Part shown: piece by piece, positions 1 to 7,926 of the stretch
Layout: each line of letters starts with the position of its first letter
Position numbering within the stretch: position 1 is the stretch's first letter
Assembly (NCBI GenBank): GCA_014904985.1
Contig: MU128958.1
Location: 260,867-271,446 of the forward strand
DNA length: 10,580 nt
DNA from: Hydnum rufescens UP504
Taxonomy: Eukaryota > Basidiomycota > Agaricomycetes > Cantharellales > Hydnaceae
Reading direction: 5' to 3'
Notes under the pieces: model-generated
What the model was told of the DNA's origin: nothing
What the model saw: the letters and a program-made list of their open reading frames with translations, nothing else
Databases searched by the model: none
Made by a program: the position numbers and the translations under genes

Positions 1-6
1 CGGCAC

Positions 7-78
7 TTTCGGCCAATTTTCGGCCATTTCGGCAATTCTGAGCCAGAAGGTGCAGACCGTAAAATGCCATTTCGGCCG
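7..78. repeat. Short TTTCGGCCA repeats
   Basis: The 9-mer TTTCGGCCA or a one-base variant occurs at 7-15, 18-26, 27-35 and 70-78. The first three are almost head-to-tail. This is the edge of a longer low-complexity array or of an element that begins outside the window. It is CpG-containing, unlike the CpG-poor block further right. No coding function is seen. Confidence 0.7.
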
Positions 79-91
79 AATAGTGATGGGA

Positions 92-141
92 CCTACTTAG
101 GTACCATTATCTGCCCCAAAAGTGGTACCTAACTAGGTAGG
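92..141. repeat. Hairpin repeat with KpnI-type arms
   Basis: The left arm CCTACTTAGGTACCA (92-106) and right arm TGGTACCTAACTAGGTAGG (123-141) are inverted copies with a small offset, around a loop containing CTGCCCC. A diverged copy lies at 6383-6426 and its outer part again at 6899-6913 (inverted). It sits immediately before the first recognisable residue of KDZ copy 1 and may mark the junction that removed that gene's 5' end. It could be a MITE terminus or a small foldback element. Confidence 0.65.
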
Positions 142-150
142 CTTAGATGA

Positions 151-2987
151 CTGACCAAGGTGCTGGAAGAGGTTGTGCTGACGGTCTGTGTATGCCGTCT
201 GGCTGCCATCCAGCTTGTCGAGCGCAGTTTCTTCCCATGTGCACCTCTTTTCCCCACATTGGCAGTCAGTCTTGACATGCTTGAATTTGTGGCCTCCCTA
301 TTTCTTCATACGGCACCCAATGAAAGAGCATGGGCCATGACTCTGGTCGAGTACCTCAAAGCTCATGGGTATGAGTTTGCAACAGGAGATTCATTTCAAC
401 AACGCTTTGCGAATGCGCTTGTGCACTATCAGGTGCTTGTTTGGTTGGTCAGGGCAGAGATTACTCGAATTGTGCAGGATGATAAGAGAGGGTTGATCTC
501 AGAGTTGGATGAGAGAATGCCGGTACATGAGCAGGGATATCTCAATGTTCAGAGTGATCCGAAGCTCTTTGCAAACTCAACTCCTACAAATGCTTCAGTT
601 AATGCTCCTGCCACCGTTCTCACTCGTGTGTCTACCGATCTGCCTCCTGATGTCTGCCCAAATTTCATTCCTGCCAACCATACCCGCCCCAGTGAATACT
701 TGAGGTTGTGATGCCCACTTTGTTTTGGAGGAAATCATACAGACACATGTAGTATGCCATGAGTAGGCTAATATCTGTGACAAGCCGGGATAATAGTCAT
801 TCTAACTGCAATGAAACTTATAGAGTCCAGCTCATAGTTTGCATTGATGCAAATTTCCAACTTAAGCAGATTTGCAACGAAGACCGACGACATGGTCATG
901 AGGGAGAGACAGGGGCATGCGATCCCCCAGTCACTTCACCCAAGACAATCATGTTGTTGAGGGACTATTTGGAGTCCTGGGAAAGGAAAATCCTGGAGAC
1001 TCATCCTGCAAGGCCAGCATGCATGGGACCGAAATGCACAGCCAATGAGGGCACCGAATTATTACACAGATCGCCCGGAGGATGATACGGTGGAACCAGG
1101 CCTCCATGCACTGAACTCGGCCTATGATGCATGTCAGCAGTCATTTATTGCTGCAGATGAAGATCACGTGAAGGCATCAACCCAGTATTTTGAAGATACT
1201 GGGGTAATAGCTCTACTGTGCCATCATGACATACCACTTGCTGTTGCAAACATGTGGACTGCAGGAAAGAAGCAGTTCTATGTCTTTGCGCTGTTGGACA
1301 CCATCCTGAAACATGTACCAAGTCACTGGAGAATTGGGGCGCTGTATGACATTGGCTGTCAGATGGACCAGACTCTGAAAAAGTGGAGATTCATGCTGGA
1401 ATGGCTGCCTCGCTTGGAGTGGGGGGTTTCGATTTTCCATGCATATATGGTCATCAATGGGCATGCCAGCTCTGGTATCATCCTTGCAAATCAGAGCTCT
1501 GGGGACTCTCAGATGGTGAAGGGTGTGAGCGGTTTTGGAGTGAGCTTCACAGGCTTATCCCTGGGCTGCGGGTGACAGGCTATCACCGGCATCTTTTCAT
1601 TCTTGACCTCCAGGTGGAGCACATTGATGAAGGGAAGCACATGGGAATGGGAAAGTGGCTCCAAGGTCGAATTGATCGGTTGCAGCACTGCCTAGAAGAG
1701 GCAGAGATGAAGCTTGGTGACCGCTCTCCCAGTTACTTAATGGAGCAGTTCAAAGCCCAACGAGAATATCACAGCCAACCTGTTTCATGCCAGTCTCAGA
1801 CAAAAGGTGCCCGAGCTGTGGAACAGATCATATCTCTGACAGCAACCCTTGAGGCTCAGCGAGGGAATCTCAAGGATTTGATTGCTGAGGGGAATGATTT
1901 GGTCCAAGATGACATGACTGCAAGCAATGAAGTGCAGGCGGAGTGGCAGGAAAAAGTCAGGCTGCTGAAGGAGGCCATTCGGTGATTGGAGACCACAATC
2001 AACAAGAAGACCGATGAGCTGCAGCTAACCAACTGTGCGTCTGCATCTGAGTTAAATAGGCTCAAGAAGGATAAATGGGTCAATATTCAGCTGAACCTCC
2101 GTGCACTTCGTGAGCAACTTCTGAAGAAGCTGAGGGCTAGGAAGTTTGAGCTTGCCACATTGGACCGTGCAAACTCGAGTCACATCTTGGACCAGAAGAC
2201 AAAGGCCCATGTTGAGAAAGCTGTGAAAAACCAATCCGGCGGGATTGATGCTACTGTAAAGAAATACAATGCAAGGCTAAAGGAACTGGTTGCGCTTAGG
2301 GGAAGGGGAGGTATTTGGAGAGATGCATACATTCCGCCGATGCTCACAATGGATGGCCTGTACAAGCTGGATGTGGATCAAGATATATGGGAAGATTCTC
2401 GAGGCGATATTGTGGATTTCCCGGATGGAGTTGTGCCCCCTTGGTTGGCAGATCCCTCAGTCAAAGAAGGTATCCGGATCTCACAGGAGGTGGCCAGCTG
2501 CCAGCAGGAGCTTGAGAGGTGCAAGGGTGAGCATGCCAACCTTTGGATGTGGTTCCATGAAGAGTATTCAGCTGCAATGGACCTCTTCATGGGATCCAAG
2601 GATGAAGATGTCTCATATTTTGGGCTTCTGTGGGCACACCAACTGTATGACTGGATGACAGCTTGGAAAAAGGACATAGTCCAAGTGCCCATTGCTCCTG
2701 GTGCTCCAAGTTGGGACTTGGTTTGAATGCCTTTGGTGCTACATCAACATTATGGCATTCAGTCTAATGTCCGAGTGCAATTGGAACAAGAATCTTTAGT
2801 TGCCACTACAACCCCACCATGCCTGGACCATAATTCTCAAAGTAGAAGGAATCTTGATGATTTTGATGCAAGTTCAGATGATGACTCGGAGGGTGGTGAG
2901 CTGGAGGAGTTCTTTGAGCTGGAGGAAGCTGGTTTGATAGCTGCAGTGGACCAAGCAATTGTAGAACTAGATTTGGATTCAGAATGA
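151..2987 (+). pseudogene. KDZ-family DNA transposase, copy 1, decayed
   Basis: A DDE-type transposase of Kyakuja-Dileera-Zisupton elements would excise and integrate its own DNA element in the nucleus. Visible blocks in order: a Cys-rich N-terminal segment with CVCRLAAIQL then FFPCAPLFPTLAVSLDMLEF (about 190-290); CPLCFGG (712-732); VCIDANFQLK (about 838-867, first acidic block); ADEDHVKASTQ; CHHDIPL; LYDIGCQ (second acidic block); FHAY/GHQWACQLWYHP; GLSDGEGCERFW (glutamate block); a long coiled-coil helical region (1600-2300); YKLDVDQDIW; an acidic tail ending at TGA 2985-2987. It is broken by TGA at 709-711, 1983-1985 and 2724-2726, a frame change between about 1020 and 1080, and a 2-bp AT gain at 1443-1448. 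One intron is seen (752-825). No convincing start codon exists: the 5' end, including the upstream CxC1 cysteines, is missing near 150. The family call is firm; activity is excluded unless the breaks are sequencing errors. Confidence 0.9.
752..825 (+). other. Intron in KDZ copy 1
   Basis: The donor is GTATGC, a branch-like CTAAC lies at 802-806, and the acceptor is in TTATAGAG. Ending the intron at 825 (74 nt) joins the CPLCFGG exon in frame to the exon encoding LIVCIDANF. Ending it at 823 (TTATAG) would put a TAG in frame, so 825 is preferred. Confidence 0.65.
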
Positions 2988-3018
2988 TATTTCCTTTAAC
3001 CATGTAAATGCTTTGCAT

Positions 3019-3024
3019 AATAAA
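3019..3024 (+). promoter_or_regulatory. Polyadenylation signal AATAAA
   Basis: AATAAA lies 32 nt after the KDZ copy 1 terminal stop codon and is followed by GT-rich sequence. This is a plausible 3'-end signal for the original transposase transcript. Fungal signals are degenerate, so this could be chance. Confidence 0.4.
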
Positions 3025-3076
3025 ATGTCTCGTCTGCACCACAGTACAGCATTGCAGAATTCTACAAGTTCCAAAG

Positions 3077-3109
3077 TTGATCTCAAATTGATCTCAAATT
3101 GAGCTCAAA
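3077..3109 (+). repeat. Three 11-bp tandem units
   Basis: TTGATCTCAAA occurs at 3077-3087 and 3088-3098, then TTGAGCTCAAA at 3099-3109. The last unit is a near-perfect palindrome. It sits between the 3' flank of KDZ copy 1 and the start of the CpG-poor block, so it may mark a junction. Confidence 0.75.
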
Positions 3110-3163
3110 CCCGACTCTTTTGATCACTTTTTGATATCAAACATAATACAAGCCTATCAGGCA

Positions 3164-3601
3164 CTATACAGATATCAAAATGACATACCTTTTAAGGCCC
3201 CTAAGACTGTCTGACCAGCCTGTGCTGGTAGGTGTGCTGTTGTTGATATTTGTGTCAACTTGATGTCCAGGGGTGGGCACATTGTACCCATCCATACTAC
3301 TAGGGTCTGTGTTGGCCTCATTCTCCCTATGCTCAGAATTAACACCATCAATGCCAAAGTATTCATTGCTTGAGCCCTGGCTGTGGCCTAGGCTGTTGTC
3401 ATCTAGTGCAAGGGAGTCAGAACTGTGAGTAATTGTTTTGATCCTTGCATCATGTTGCTGGTGGCATGATGCAGTGTGAGCAATGTGGTTTAAGACACCT
3501 CCACCTGACATATGGACTGCCTTGCCACAGAATGGGCATGGCTCATGGGCTGATGTCCTATTTGGTTGAGATTTGGGCATTGAAAAATTGATGGACCCCA
3601 T
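3164..3601 (-). CDS. C2HC zinc-finger protein, first exon only
   Basis: This uninterrupted reading frame begins at ATG 3601 or, more like a natural start, at the in-frame ATG 3580 (MPKSQPNRTS). A compact putative zinc knuckle follows: Cys-x2-Cys-x13-His-x2-His-x3-Cys, within CPFCGKAV and NHIAHTASC. The rest is Ser/Asn/Asp-rich and looks disordered. A consensus donor GTATGT begins at 3188, so the true exon probably ends at 3189 and the last 8 residues would be intron. No convincing downstream exon is seen before KDZ copy 1. It is divergent with the gene at 3705, about 100 bp away. There is no CpG between 3114 and 3658. The family is not recognised; an N-terminal DNA-binding finger of a transposon-encoded protein is possible but unproven. 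Confidence 0.55.
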   Translation of the reverse strand: MGSINFSMPKSQPNRTSAHEPCPFCGKAVHMSGGGVLNHIAHTASCHQQHDARIKTITHSSDSLALDDNSLGHSQGSSNEYFGIDGVNSEHRENEANTDPSSMDGYNVPTPGHQVDTNINNSTPTSTGWSDSLRGLKRYVILISV

Positions 3602-3704
3602 GTGCCAAGTTTGGCTTTGTTATTGTGGTGAAAATTTCAAAGTTCAAGTTCATGGAGTCGCTGTCAACTTTCATTTTTCCCCCTCTTTTGCTCAAGTTCC
3701 ACTG
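3602..3704. promoter_or_regulatory. Putative divergent promoter region
   Basis: About 100 bp separates the minus-strand zinc-finger start from the plus-strand ATG at 3705. The plus-strand side carries a pyrimidine-rich run (TTTTTCCCCCTCTTTTGCTC, 3674-3693), common just upstream of fungal start sites. No TATA box is evident. The role is inferred only from the head-to-head layout. Confidence 0.3.
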
Positions 3705-3975
3705 ATGAAGCACAGAACCTGGTCAAACACAGGAACTAAAACCAAGAAGCCTGCTGACCCAGATAACAGGGCTGAGCCAGCAATCCCAAAACTGGCTAGT
3801 GCAACCACAAAGGCCAAGTGAGTTGAGGCAGGTAAGAAGGCAGCTGTGACAAGACGTGCCAATCTTGCCCCTTGAAAAGCAACTGAGGCTGAAGCCAAAG
3901 TTGGGCCTGGACAGATGAGCGATGTCACCCCTGCCATTCTCTCAGATGCAGGCCCTCACACTCCATCTCTAGGGA

Positions 3976-4034
3976 GTTTTTTTTTTTTTTTGTTTTTTTA
4001 ATTCCCTTTCTTATTTACACATTATATTTCTCAG
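3976..4034 (+). other. Probable intron with poly-T after donor
   Basis: The donor would be GTTTTT at 3976, followed by T15 (3977-3991), G and T7, and the acceptor is TTTCTCAG at 4027-4034. The second such intron, 4082-4119, has the same layout. Phases on the two sides differ by one base, so the exact junction or an indel is uncertain. Confidence 0.35.
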
Positions 4035-4081
4035 CATGATGGACAACATGATGAGGACCAGAGTGGTGCATGATCTACTAG

Positions 4082-4119
4082 GTTTTTTTTTTTTTTTTCA
4101 CTCACCATGTTGTTTGTAG
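4082..4119 (+). other. Probable short intron with poly-T after donor
   Basis: The donor GT at 4082 is followed by T16 (4083-4098), and the acceptor is TTTGTAG at 4113-4119. At 38 nt it is short even for a basidiomycete. The downstream exon opens with KPSEELGDHAFDYSPQG. The donor consensus has presumably been overwritten by the T-run. Confidence 0.3.
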
Positions 4120-4310
4120 TCAAGCCATCTGAAGAGTTGGGGGATCATGCATTTGATTACTCCCCTCAAGGACATGACACCACATATGCTGAGGAGGATG
4201 CCAAAATTGCTGTGAGGCAAGCACAAGAAGATGAGGTGCTTTGTCACTGATGCACTGCCACAAGTGGACCACTGAGTATCTCAAAAAGTGTGTTGGCCCA
4301 TGGTTCTAAT

Positions 4311-4366
4311 GTATGTGCCCTCTGTGATGAATATCTTTAATACTCACATGACTTCCCACTACATAG
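4311..4366 (+). other. Intron of the DUF6532-like gene
   Basis: A GTATGT donor at 4311 and a CTACATAG acceptor ending at 4366 bound a 56-nt intron. It joins a frame ending VLAHGSN to one starting KTVKYFDDEV in phase 0. Consensus ends plus frame continuity make this one of the better-supported introns here. Confidence 0.65.
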
Positions 4367-4537
4367 AAAACTGTGAAGTACTTTGATGATGAGGTATCTG
4401 ACACTGAACCAGTTACATCATCGGCACCAGATACTCCAGTGACTGGAAAGACACTGAAGAGAACTCTCACTGTTACTGACCTATCTCAAAAAGGCATGTC
4501 TCTGGATCCCCAGAGAGCCGAGAAGAAGCCCTGATCT

Positions 4538-4592
4538 GTAAGCATGACTAAACCTAACTATGACCAAACTGGCTTATACTCTAATGGGATAG
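4538..4592 (+). other. Intron of the DUF6532-like gene
   Basis: A GTAAGC donor, branch-like CCTAAC and CTCTAAT, and a GGGATAG acceptor bound a 55-nt intron. Splicing keeps phase 0 and leads into the frame with MLGLPITAKVISLL. Confidence 0.65.
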
Positions 4593-4733
4593 TCAGACAC
4601 CATGCTAGGGCTCCCAATCACAGCAAAGGTCATCTCGCTCCTATGCCCAGGAGTCCACACCAATAGATTGTGGGCAACACCACCCCTGGGAGTGAATAAC
4701 ACATCTACTGTTGGTGGAGTGGCTGGGAAACTG

Positions 4734-4793
4734 GTATGCTTGTTATTATTATTCCATGCAATGTATCTATCCTACCAGTCTCATTTCATGAAG
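4734..4793 (+). other. Intron of the DUF6532-like gene
   Basis: The donor is GTATGC at 4734. The acceptor is either CAG at 4778 (45 nt) or AAG at 4793 (60 nt); both lengths are multiples of three and keep the frame. The downstream exon continues ALKRASTLGHS, then a TGA, then a Ser/Asp-rich stretch. Confidence 0.5.
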
Positions 4794-5138
4794 GCACTAA
4801 AAAGGGCATCCACACTTGGCCACTCTTGAAATGTCTCATCATCATCAGCTGCAAGAGATAGTGACCATCCGGGCGATGATGACAGTGATGCTGACATGAT
4901 AGTGAGGGGGCCCAAATTATCACACCTCCCATTGAAGGATCTCAAGCAGTCTAGCACCGAGCCTGGATTTGCACTAGCAGTTGCTGTGGCACTACATGAT
5001 TTCCATGTTCATATTTTGAAACAGAACATGTTCCCAAATGAAGTAGACTCATGATGCCAAATCCTTGACAGTGTCCACCACACTTGCCATGAGGAAGGGG
5101 TCCCCACATTCACAGTTGATGAATGTTTCTACAAAAGT

Positions 5139-5190
5139 GTTCATGCCTCCATATACTCATATAATTTCTCATACTAATTTCATGTCCTAG
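5139..5190 (+). other. Intron of the DUF6532-like gene
   Basis: The 3' end is textbook: TACTAAT branch (5171-5178 region) and CATGTCCTAG acceptor ending at 5190. The only phase-0 donor is the weak GTTCAT at 5139 (52 nt); GTGTTC at 5137 would throw the frame. The donor has probably mutated. Confidence 0.55.
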
Positions 5191-5305
5191 ATCATCCATG
5201 AAGCCTCAGGCTTCCAGTCACAATTCAAGCAATGTGCCCAAATCATTGTCCCACTACTCTATGTTTTTTTTGGAAAAGACCAAGACACAGCAAAGAGTAT
5301 AGTTG

Positions 5306-5544
5306 TGTAGCGCGATCACTGGCATAGAAACAGTTATGGATTAGACTACAGAAGGTGTGATTACAGGTGGGCAAAGGAGCTTGCCTGTAGCATGATCACC
5401 AGCATAGAAACAGTTATTGCACTGCAGGAAAACATTGGGTATATATAGGAGATTGGGCCATGGGCCACTATTGGCAAGCGGAGTTACTTGCCTGTAGCAG
5501 CAAGTGGACTTTGCATTGGTGCTCGGAGTGTCTGATGCTCAACA
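5306..5544 (-). mobile_element. Ty1/copia 3' LTR
   Basis: On the minus strand the LTR would start TGTTGAGCATC at 5544, directly after a polypurine tract, and end CTACACA near 5306, about 239 bp. It contains a TATATATA promoter-like box (about 5440-5448) and two diverged 31-bp direct repeats (5307-5337 and 5387-5417; 27 of 31 identical by eye). The motif TTGCCTGTAGCA also occurs twice (5381 and about 5489). It follows the copia ORF in the right order and orientation. The other LTR is absent, so neither target duplication nor LTR identity can be checked. The 5306 edge is inferred from where the host reading frame breaks. Confidence 0.6.
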
Positions 5545-5558
5545 TGCCCCCTCACTCC
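5545..5558 (-). promoter_or_regulatory. Polypurine tract of the copia element
   Basis: The minus strand reads GGAGTGAGGGGGCA immediately before the LTR start TGTT. Purine-rich runs at this place prime plus-strand DNA synthesis in LTR retrotransposons. Position and composition support the call. Confidence 0.6.
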
Positions 5559-5580
5559 AAGTGCCCCCTAGAGTTGGGTC

Positions 5581-6363
5581 CTATGGAGTGACCTTGGATA
5601 GTCCAAGGAGGTTGCATAGATGTGTCAGCTTCTGCTTCCCTAGTGGTTTTGTGCAGATGTTGGCAGGGTTGTTGGCTGTGGGGATTAATTGAGCATTAAT
5701 GGAATTGGTGGCAATGCATTGGTGGATGAAATGGTAGTGAGTGTCAATGTGCTTGGTGTGGGAGTGATTGACAGGGTTTTTGGCAAGGAGAAGAGTGCCG
5801 CAGTTGTCAATGAACAGTGTGGTGGCTGAGGAAGTGTCTTGGCCGAGTTCATGAAGTAAGCAGTGCAGCCAGACAATTTATTTGCAGGCCTCAGCAGCTG
5901 CAATGTACTCGACCTCCATTGTGGATAGTCCAACCAGGGGCTGCTGTTTGGAGCTCCAGGAGACTGGTCCCCCTGCCAGCATGAATGTGGTGCCAGATAT
6001 GGATTTGCGAGTGGTGGGGTCCATTGTGTAATCTGAGTCACTGTACCCGACAAGGCCTCCACCATTGCATGAGAATGTAATGCCAAGGTTGATGGTGCCT
6101 CAGAGATAGTGGAAGAGGTGTTTGATTGCAGAAATGTGTTTACTGCCAGGGTGGGTAGTGAATCGGGATAGGGCACTGACAGCATAGGCAATGTCGGGGT
6201 CGGTTCCTGTCATAGCATACATGAGTGATCCAATGGCTTCAAGATACAGGAAGTTGTGAGCCTCTTCTGCTTCTGCATCAGTCGCAGCCAGCAAAATGAG
6301 CTTCTTGGGCAAGGGGGTGGTGACAGCATTGGACTCGTCCATCCCAAACCTCACCTTGGGCAG
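5581..6363 (-). pseudogene. Ty1/copia Pol: end of reverse transcriptase and RNase H
   Basis: One frame can be read from about 6363 to TAG at 5581-5583. It begins RFGMDESNAVTTPL, then EAIGSLMYAMTGTDPDIAYA and LSRFTTHPG, the conserved C-terminal end of copia reverse transcriptase. The RNase H follows with its acidic set: GYSDSDY, STMEVEYIAAAEA, LFIDNCG, then NPVNHSHTKHIDTHYHF and IPTANNPANICTKPL. Two in-frame stops break it: TGA at 6100-6102, where the family has the Arg of YLRGT, and TAA at 5878-5880, where the family has Gln in KQIVWL. Both are single C-to-T changes on the coding strand. Gag, integrase and most of reverse transcriptase are missing; the break lies between 6355 and 6383, next to a hairpin repeat. 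The polypurine tract and LTR follow downstream. Confidence 0.92.
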
Positions 6364-6382
6364 CCGTATGTGACCCCCTTCT

Positions 6383-6913
6383 TAGGTATCTATTCTGGGG
6401 CATGATTTGGTACCTAAGTAGGTACCAGACACTATTGGGGCCCCAATCCACCATTCTGGTTTCAACTTGGGTCCTGATTAGGGCCCAATTAGGCCCTAAT
6501 TGGGGTTCAACTGATGTACTTGCACAGTTTTGGAACCTCATACATGTGCTCTGCACATTAATTCTATTGTAATATTAACTATGGTAAAGACAAAGCAAAG
6601 ATGAGGGAAACACATAGTTAGCATGGTTTTTTGAGACGCAGGATGCCTGTTGAAGGACTGTAATAAAACAAGAACATGTCTGTTGAAGGACAAGAGAAGA
6701 AATCAAGGGAAGGAGATGGTAGTATTAATGCCCAAGGTGTTGACCCATCAAGGCAGGGACACTTGGACCAGAAGTTGGAAGCAGTGTAAAGGGGTCCTAA
6801 TAGCCAGGTTGCTCTCCAGAATATGTGGGTTGCCCATTCAAGTTCATACTCAGGCTGGTCTGCCACTTTTATTGTCAATGAAAGGTAGAAAAATGGGGCA
6901 GAATAGGTACCTA
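6383..6913. mobile_element. Possible non-autonomous element with inverted termini
   Basis: TAGGTATCTATTCTG at 6383-6397 is matched in inverted orientation by CAGAATAGGTACCTA at 6899-6913, 14 of 15 bases. A weaker match continues inward. The outermost TA pairs could be a target duplication, as in Tc1/mariner-type MITEs. The interior (531 bp in all) has no convincing gene. The left terminus resembles the hairpin at 92-141. The left end adjoins the truncated copia Pol, suggesting this element or its neighbour caused the break. It is not matched to a known family, and the borders could lie further out. Confidence 0.4.
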
Positions 6914-7053
6914 TGGAGGCCCATAGATAGTTGGGCCCAACATCAGCCTAAAGATCAATAATTGTAGCGGCATGAGAAGCTTTTGGGTCCACTTGGGCCC
7001 AAATTTAGGTTCAAGTTCATCAACTCGGAAAATAGTGTGAGACTTGGGCCCAA
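6435..7053. repeat. Cluster of GGGCCC palindromes
   Basis: TTGGGGCCCCAA (6435-6446) and TTGGGCCCAA at 6931-6940, 6993-7002 and 7044-7053 are perfect palindromes. AGGGCCCAATTAGGCCCT near 6480-6497 is a longer near-palindrome. The two right-hand copies share ACTTGGGCCCAA, so they may be diverged direct repeats. The stretch 6520-6930 between them shows nothing recognisable. The cluster ends just before the 3' flank of KDZ copy 2. Confidence 0.55.
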
Positions 7054-7461
7054 CTTGGGTAGCTTACAAGGCACTTAGTTGAAGTTACTAGCATTTATCT
7101 TTACTATGTCGTACATGTTCATCCCCCCTACTCTAAGTCTAATCCAAGAAGTCACTGGTCCCTATGACATGATCCAAGTCATTTACTAAGTCCGCATCAT
7201 CAGTCTCTCCCGCTGGCTCCAATTCCACGTTATCTTCATCATCCGAGCTTGCATCACCATCATCAATACTAACCCAACTTCGATTCTCCTGCTGGCCCTG
7301 CCTACATGCCCAGGCACAATGGATTGGGGGTGGCTCCAAAATATCTTTCCAATCAGCCACACCAGCAGGGGCAGGAATCCCCAGTAAGTCCTGTTCCCAA
7401 GTCTTCATCCAATCATAGAGAATGCGAAGTCGAAGAAGTGCAAAGAATGCAACTTCATCAT

Positions 7462-7521
7462 CTTTAGGAATTGATAATTCCATGAGCATAGATGAATTGG
7501 ATTTAAACCTGTAGTACATAC
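7462..7521 (-). other. Intron 3 of KDZ copy 2
   Basis: A GTATGT donor follows exon end AAAG (7522), and the acceptor is TTCCTAAAG ending at 7462, giving 60 nt in phase 1. Splicing yields SKDDEVAFF, aligning with SKDEDVSYF of copy 1. The intron has no in-frame stop, so it reads through as 20 extra residues. Confidence 0.7.
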
Positions 7522-7926
7522 CTTTGCTGAACTCAAAGACTCGTCGTACCACCTCATAGTCATTCAGAAGCCATAGACGAAGGTTTGAGTGCTCCCATTC
7601 ACATCAGAAAAGCTCTTCCCGACAGCTCTTAACCTCCTGAGCAGCCCGTATCCCATCCCAAACCTCCATATCTGAGAGCCATAGTGGAACCTTCCCTCCC
7701 TTGAAGTCTGCCATGTCTGCATTTTGCCATATGTCCTGATCAACATCCAACTTGTATAATCCCTCTATCGACAGCTCCGGGGGAACATAGGCATCCCTCT
7801 TCACACCATTCTTTCCCCGTTCCCTTAGCATATCCTTCTGCAAGGCATTGTACTTGTTCAGTGTCACATCAATGCCTGGTGCTCGGTGCTTCACAGCCTT
7901 TTCGACATGCGCCTTGGTTTTCTGGT

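Larger units (their letters stand above)
3705..5303 (+). pseudogene. Multi-exon DUF6532-like protein, decayed
   Basis: A chain of exons can be followed with short fungal introns. It begins with a Lys/Ala/Glu-rich basic segment from ATG 3705 (KTKKPADPDN, then KKAAVTRRANLAP). Next come an acidic exon (4120-4310), a Thr/Ser-rich exon (4367-4537), exons 4593-4733 and 4794-5138 (with DDDSDAD, then ALHDFHVHILKQNMFP), and a final exon from 5191 (EASGFQSQFKQCAQIIVPLL, then YVFFGKD). The last two resemble the helical core of basidiomycete DUF6532 proteins, whose function is unknown; this is a memory-based match. In-frame TGA codons lie at 3819, 3873, 4248, 4532, 4827 and 5052, and probably 4071; there is no in-frame TAA or TAG before 5303. 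Frames across the two poly-T introns do not join cleanly. The gene stops where the copia LTR begins, so it was probably cut by that insertion. CpG is nearly absent. Confidence 0.5.

Noticed and set aside
2290..2692. Overlapping alternative frames within KDZ1
   Set aside because: The conserved frame aligned with KDZ2 runs through this interval; the others are shadows.
5685..6191. 168-codon minus-strand open frame over the copia region
   Set aside because: It is an out-of-phase shadow: the conserved RNase H residues lie in another frame that reads through this interval with only two stops.
6650..6961. Gene inside the 531-bp element on either strand
   Set aside because: Three overlapping frames are partly open but none has a motif, and one contains an in-frame stop. 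Not enough for a coding call.
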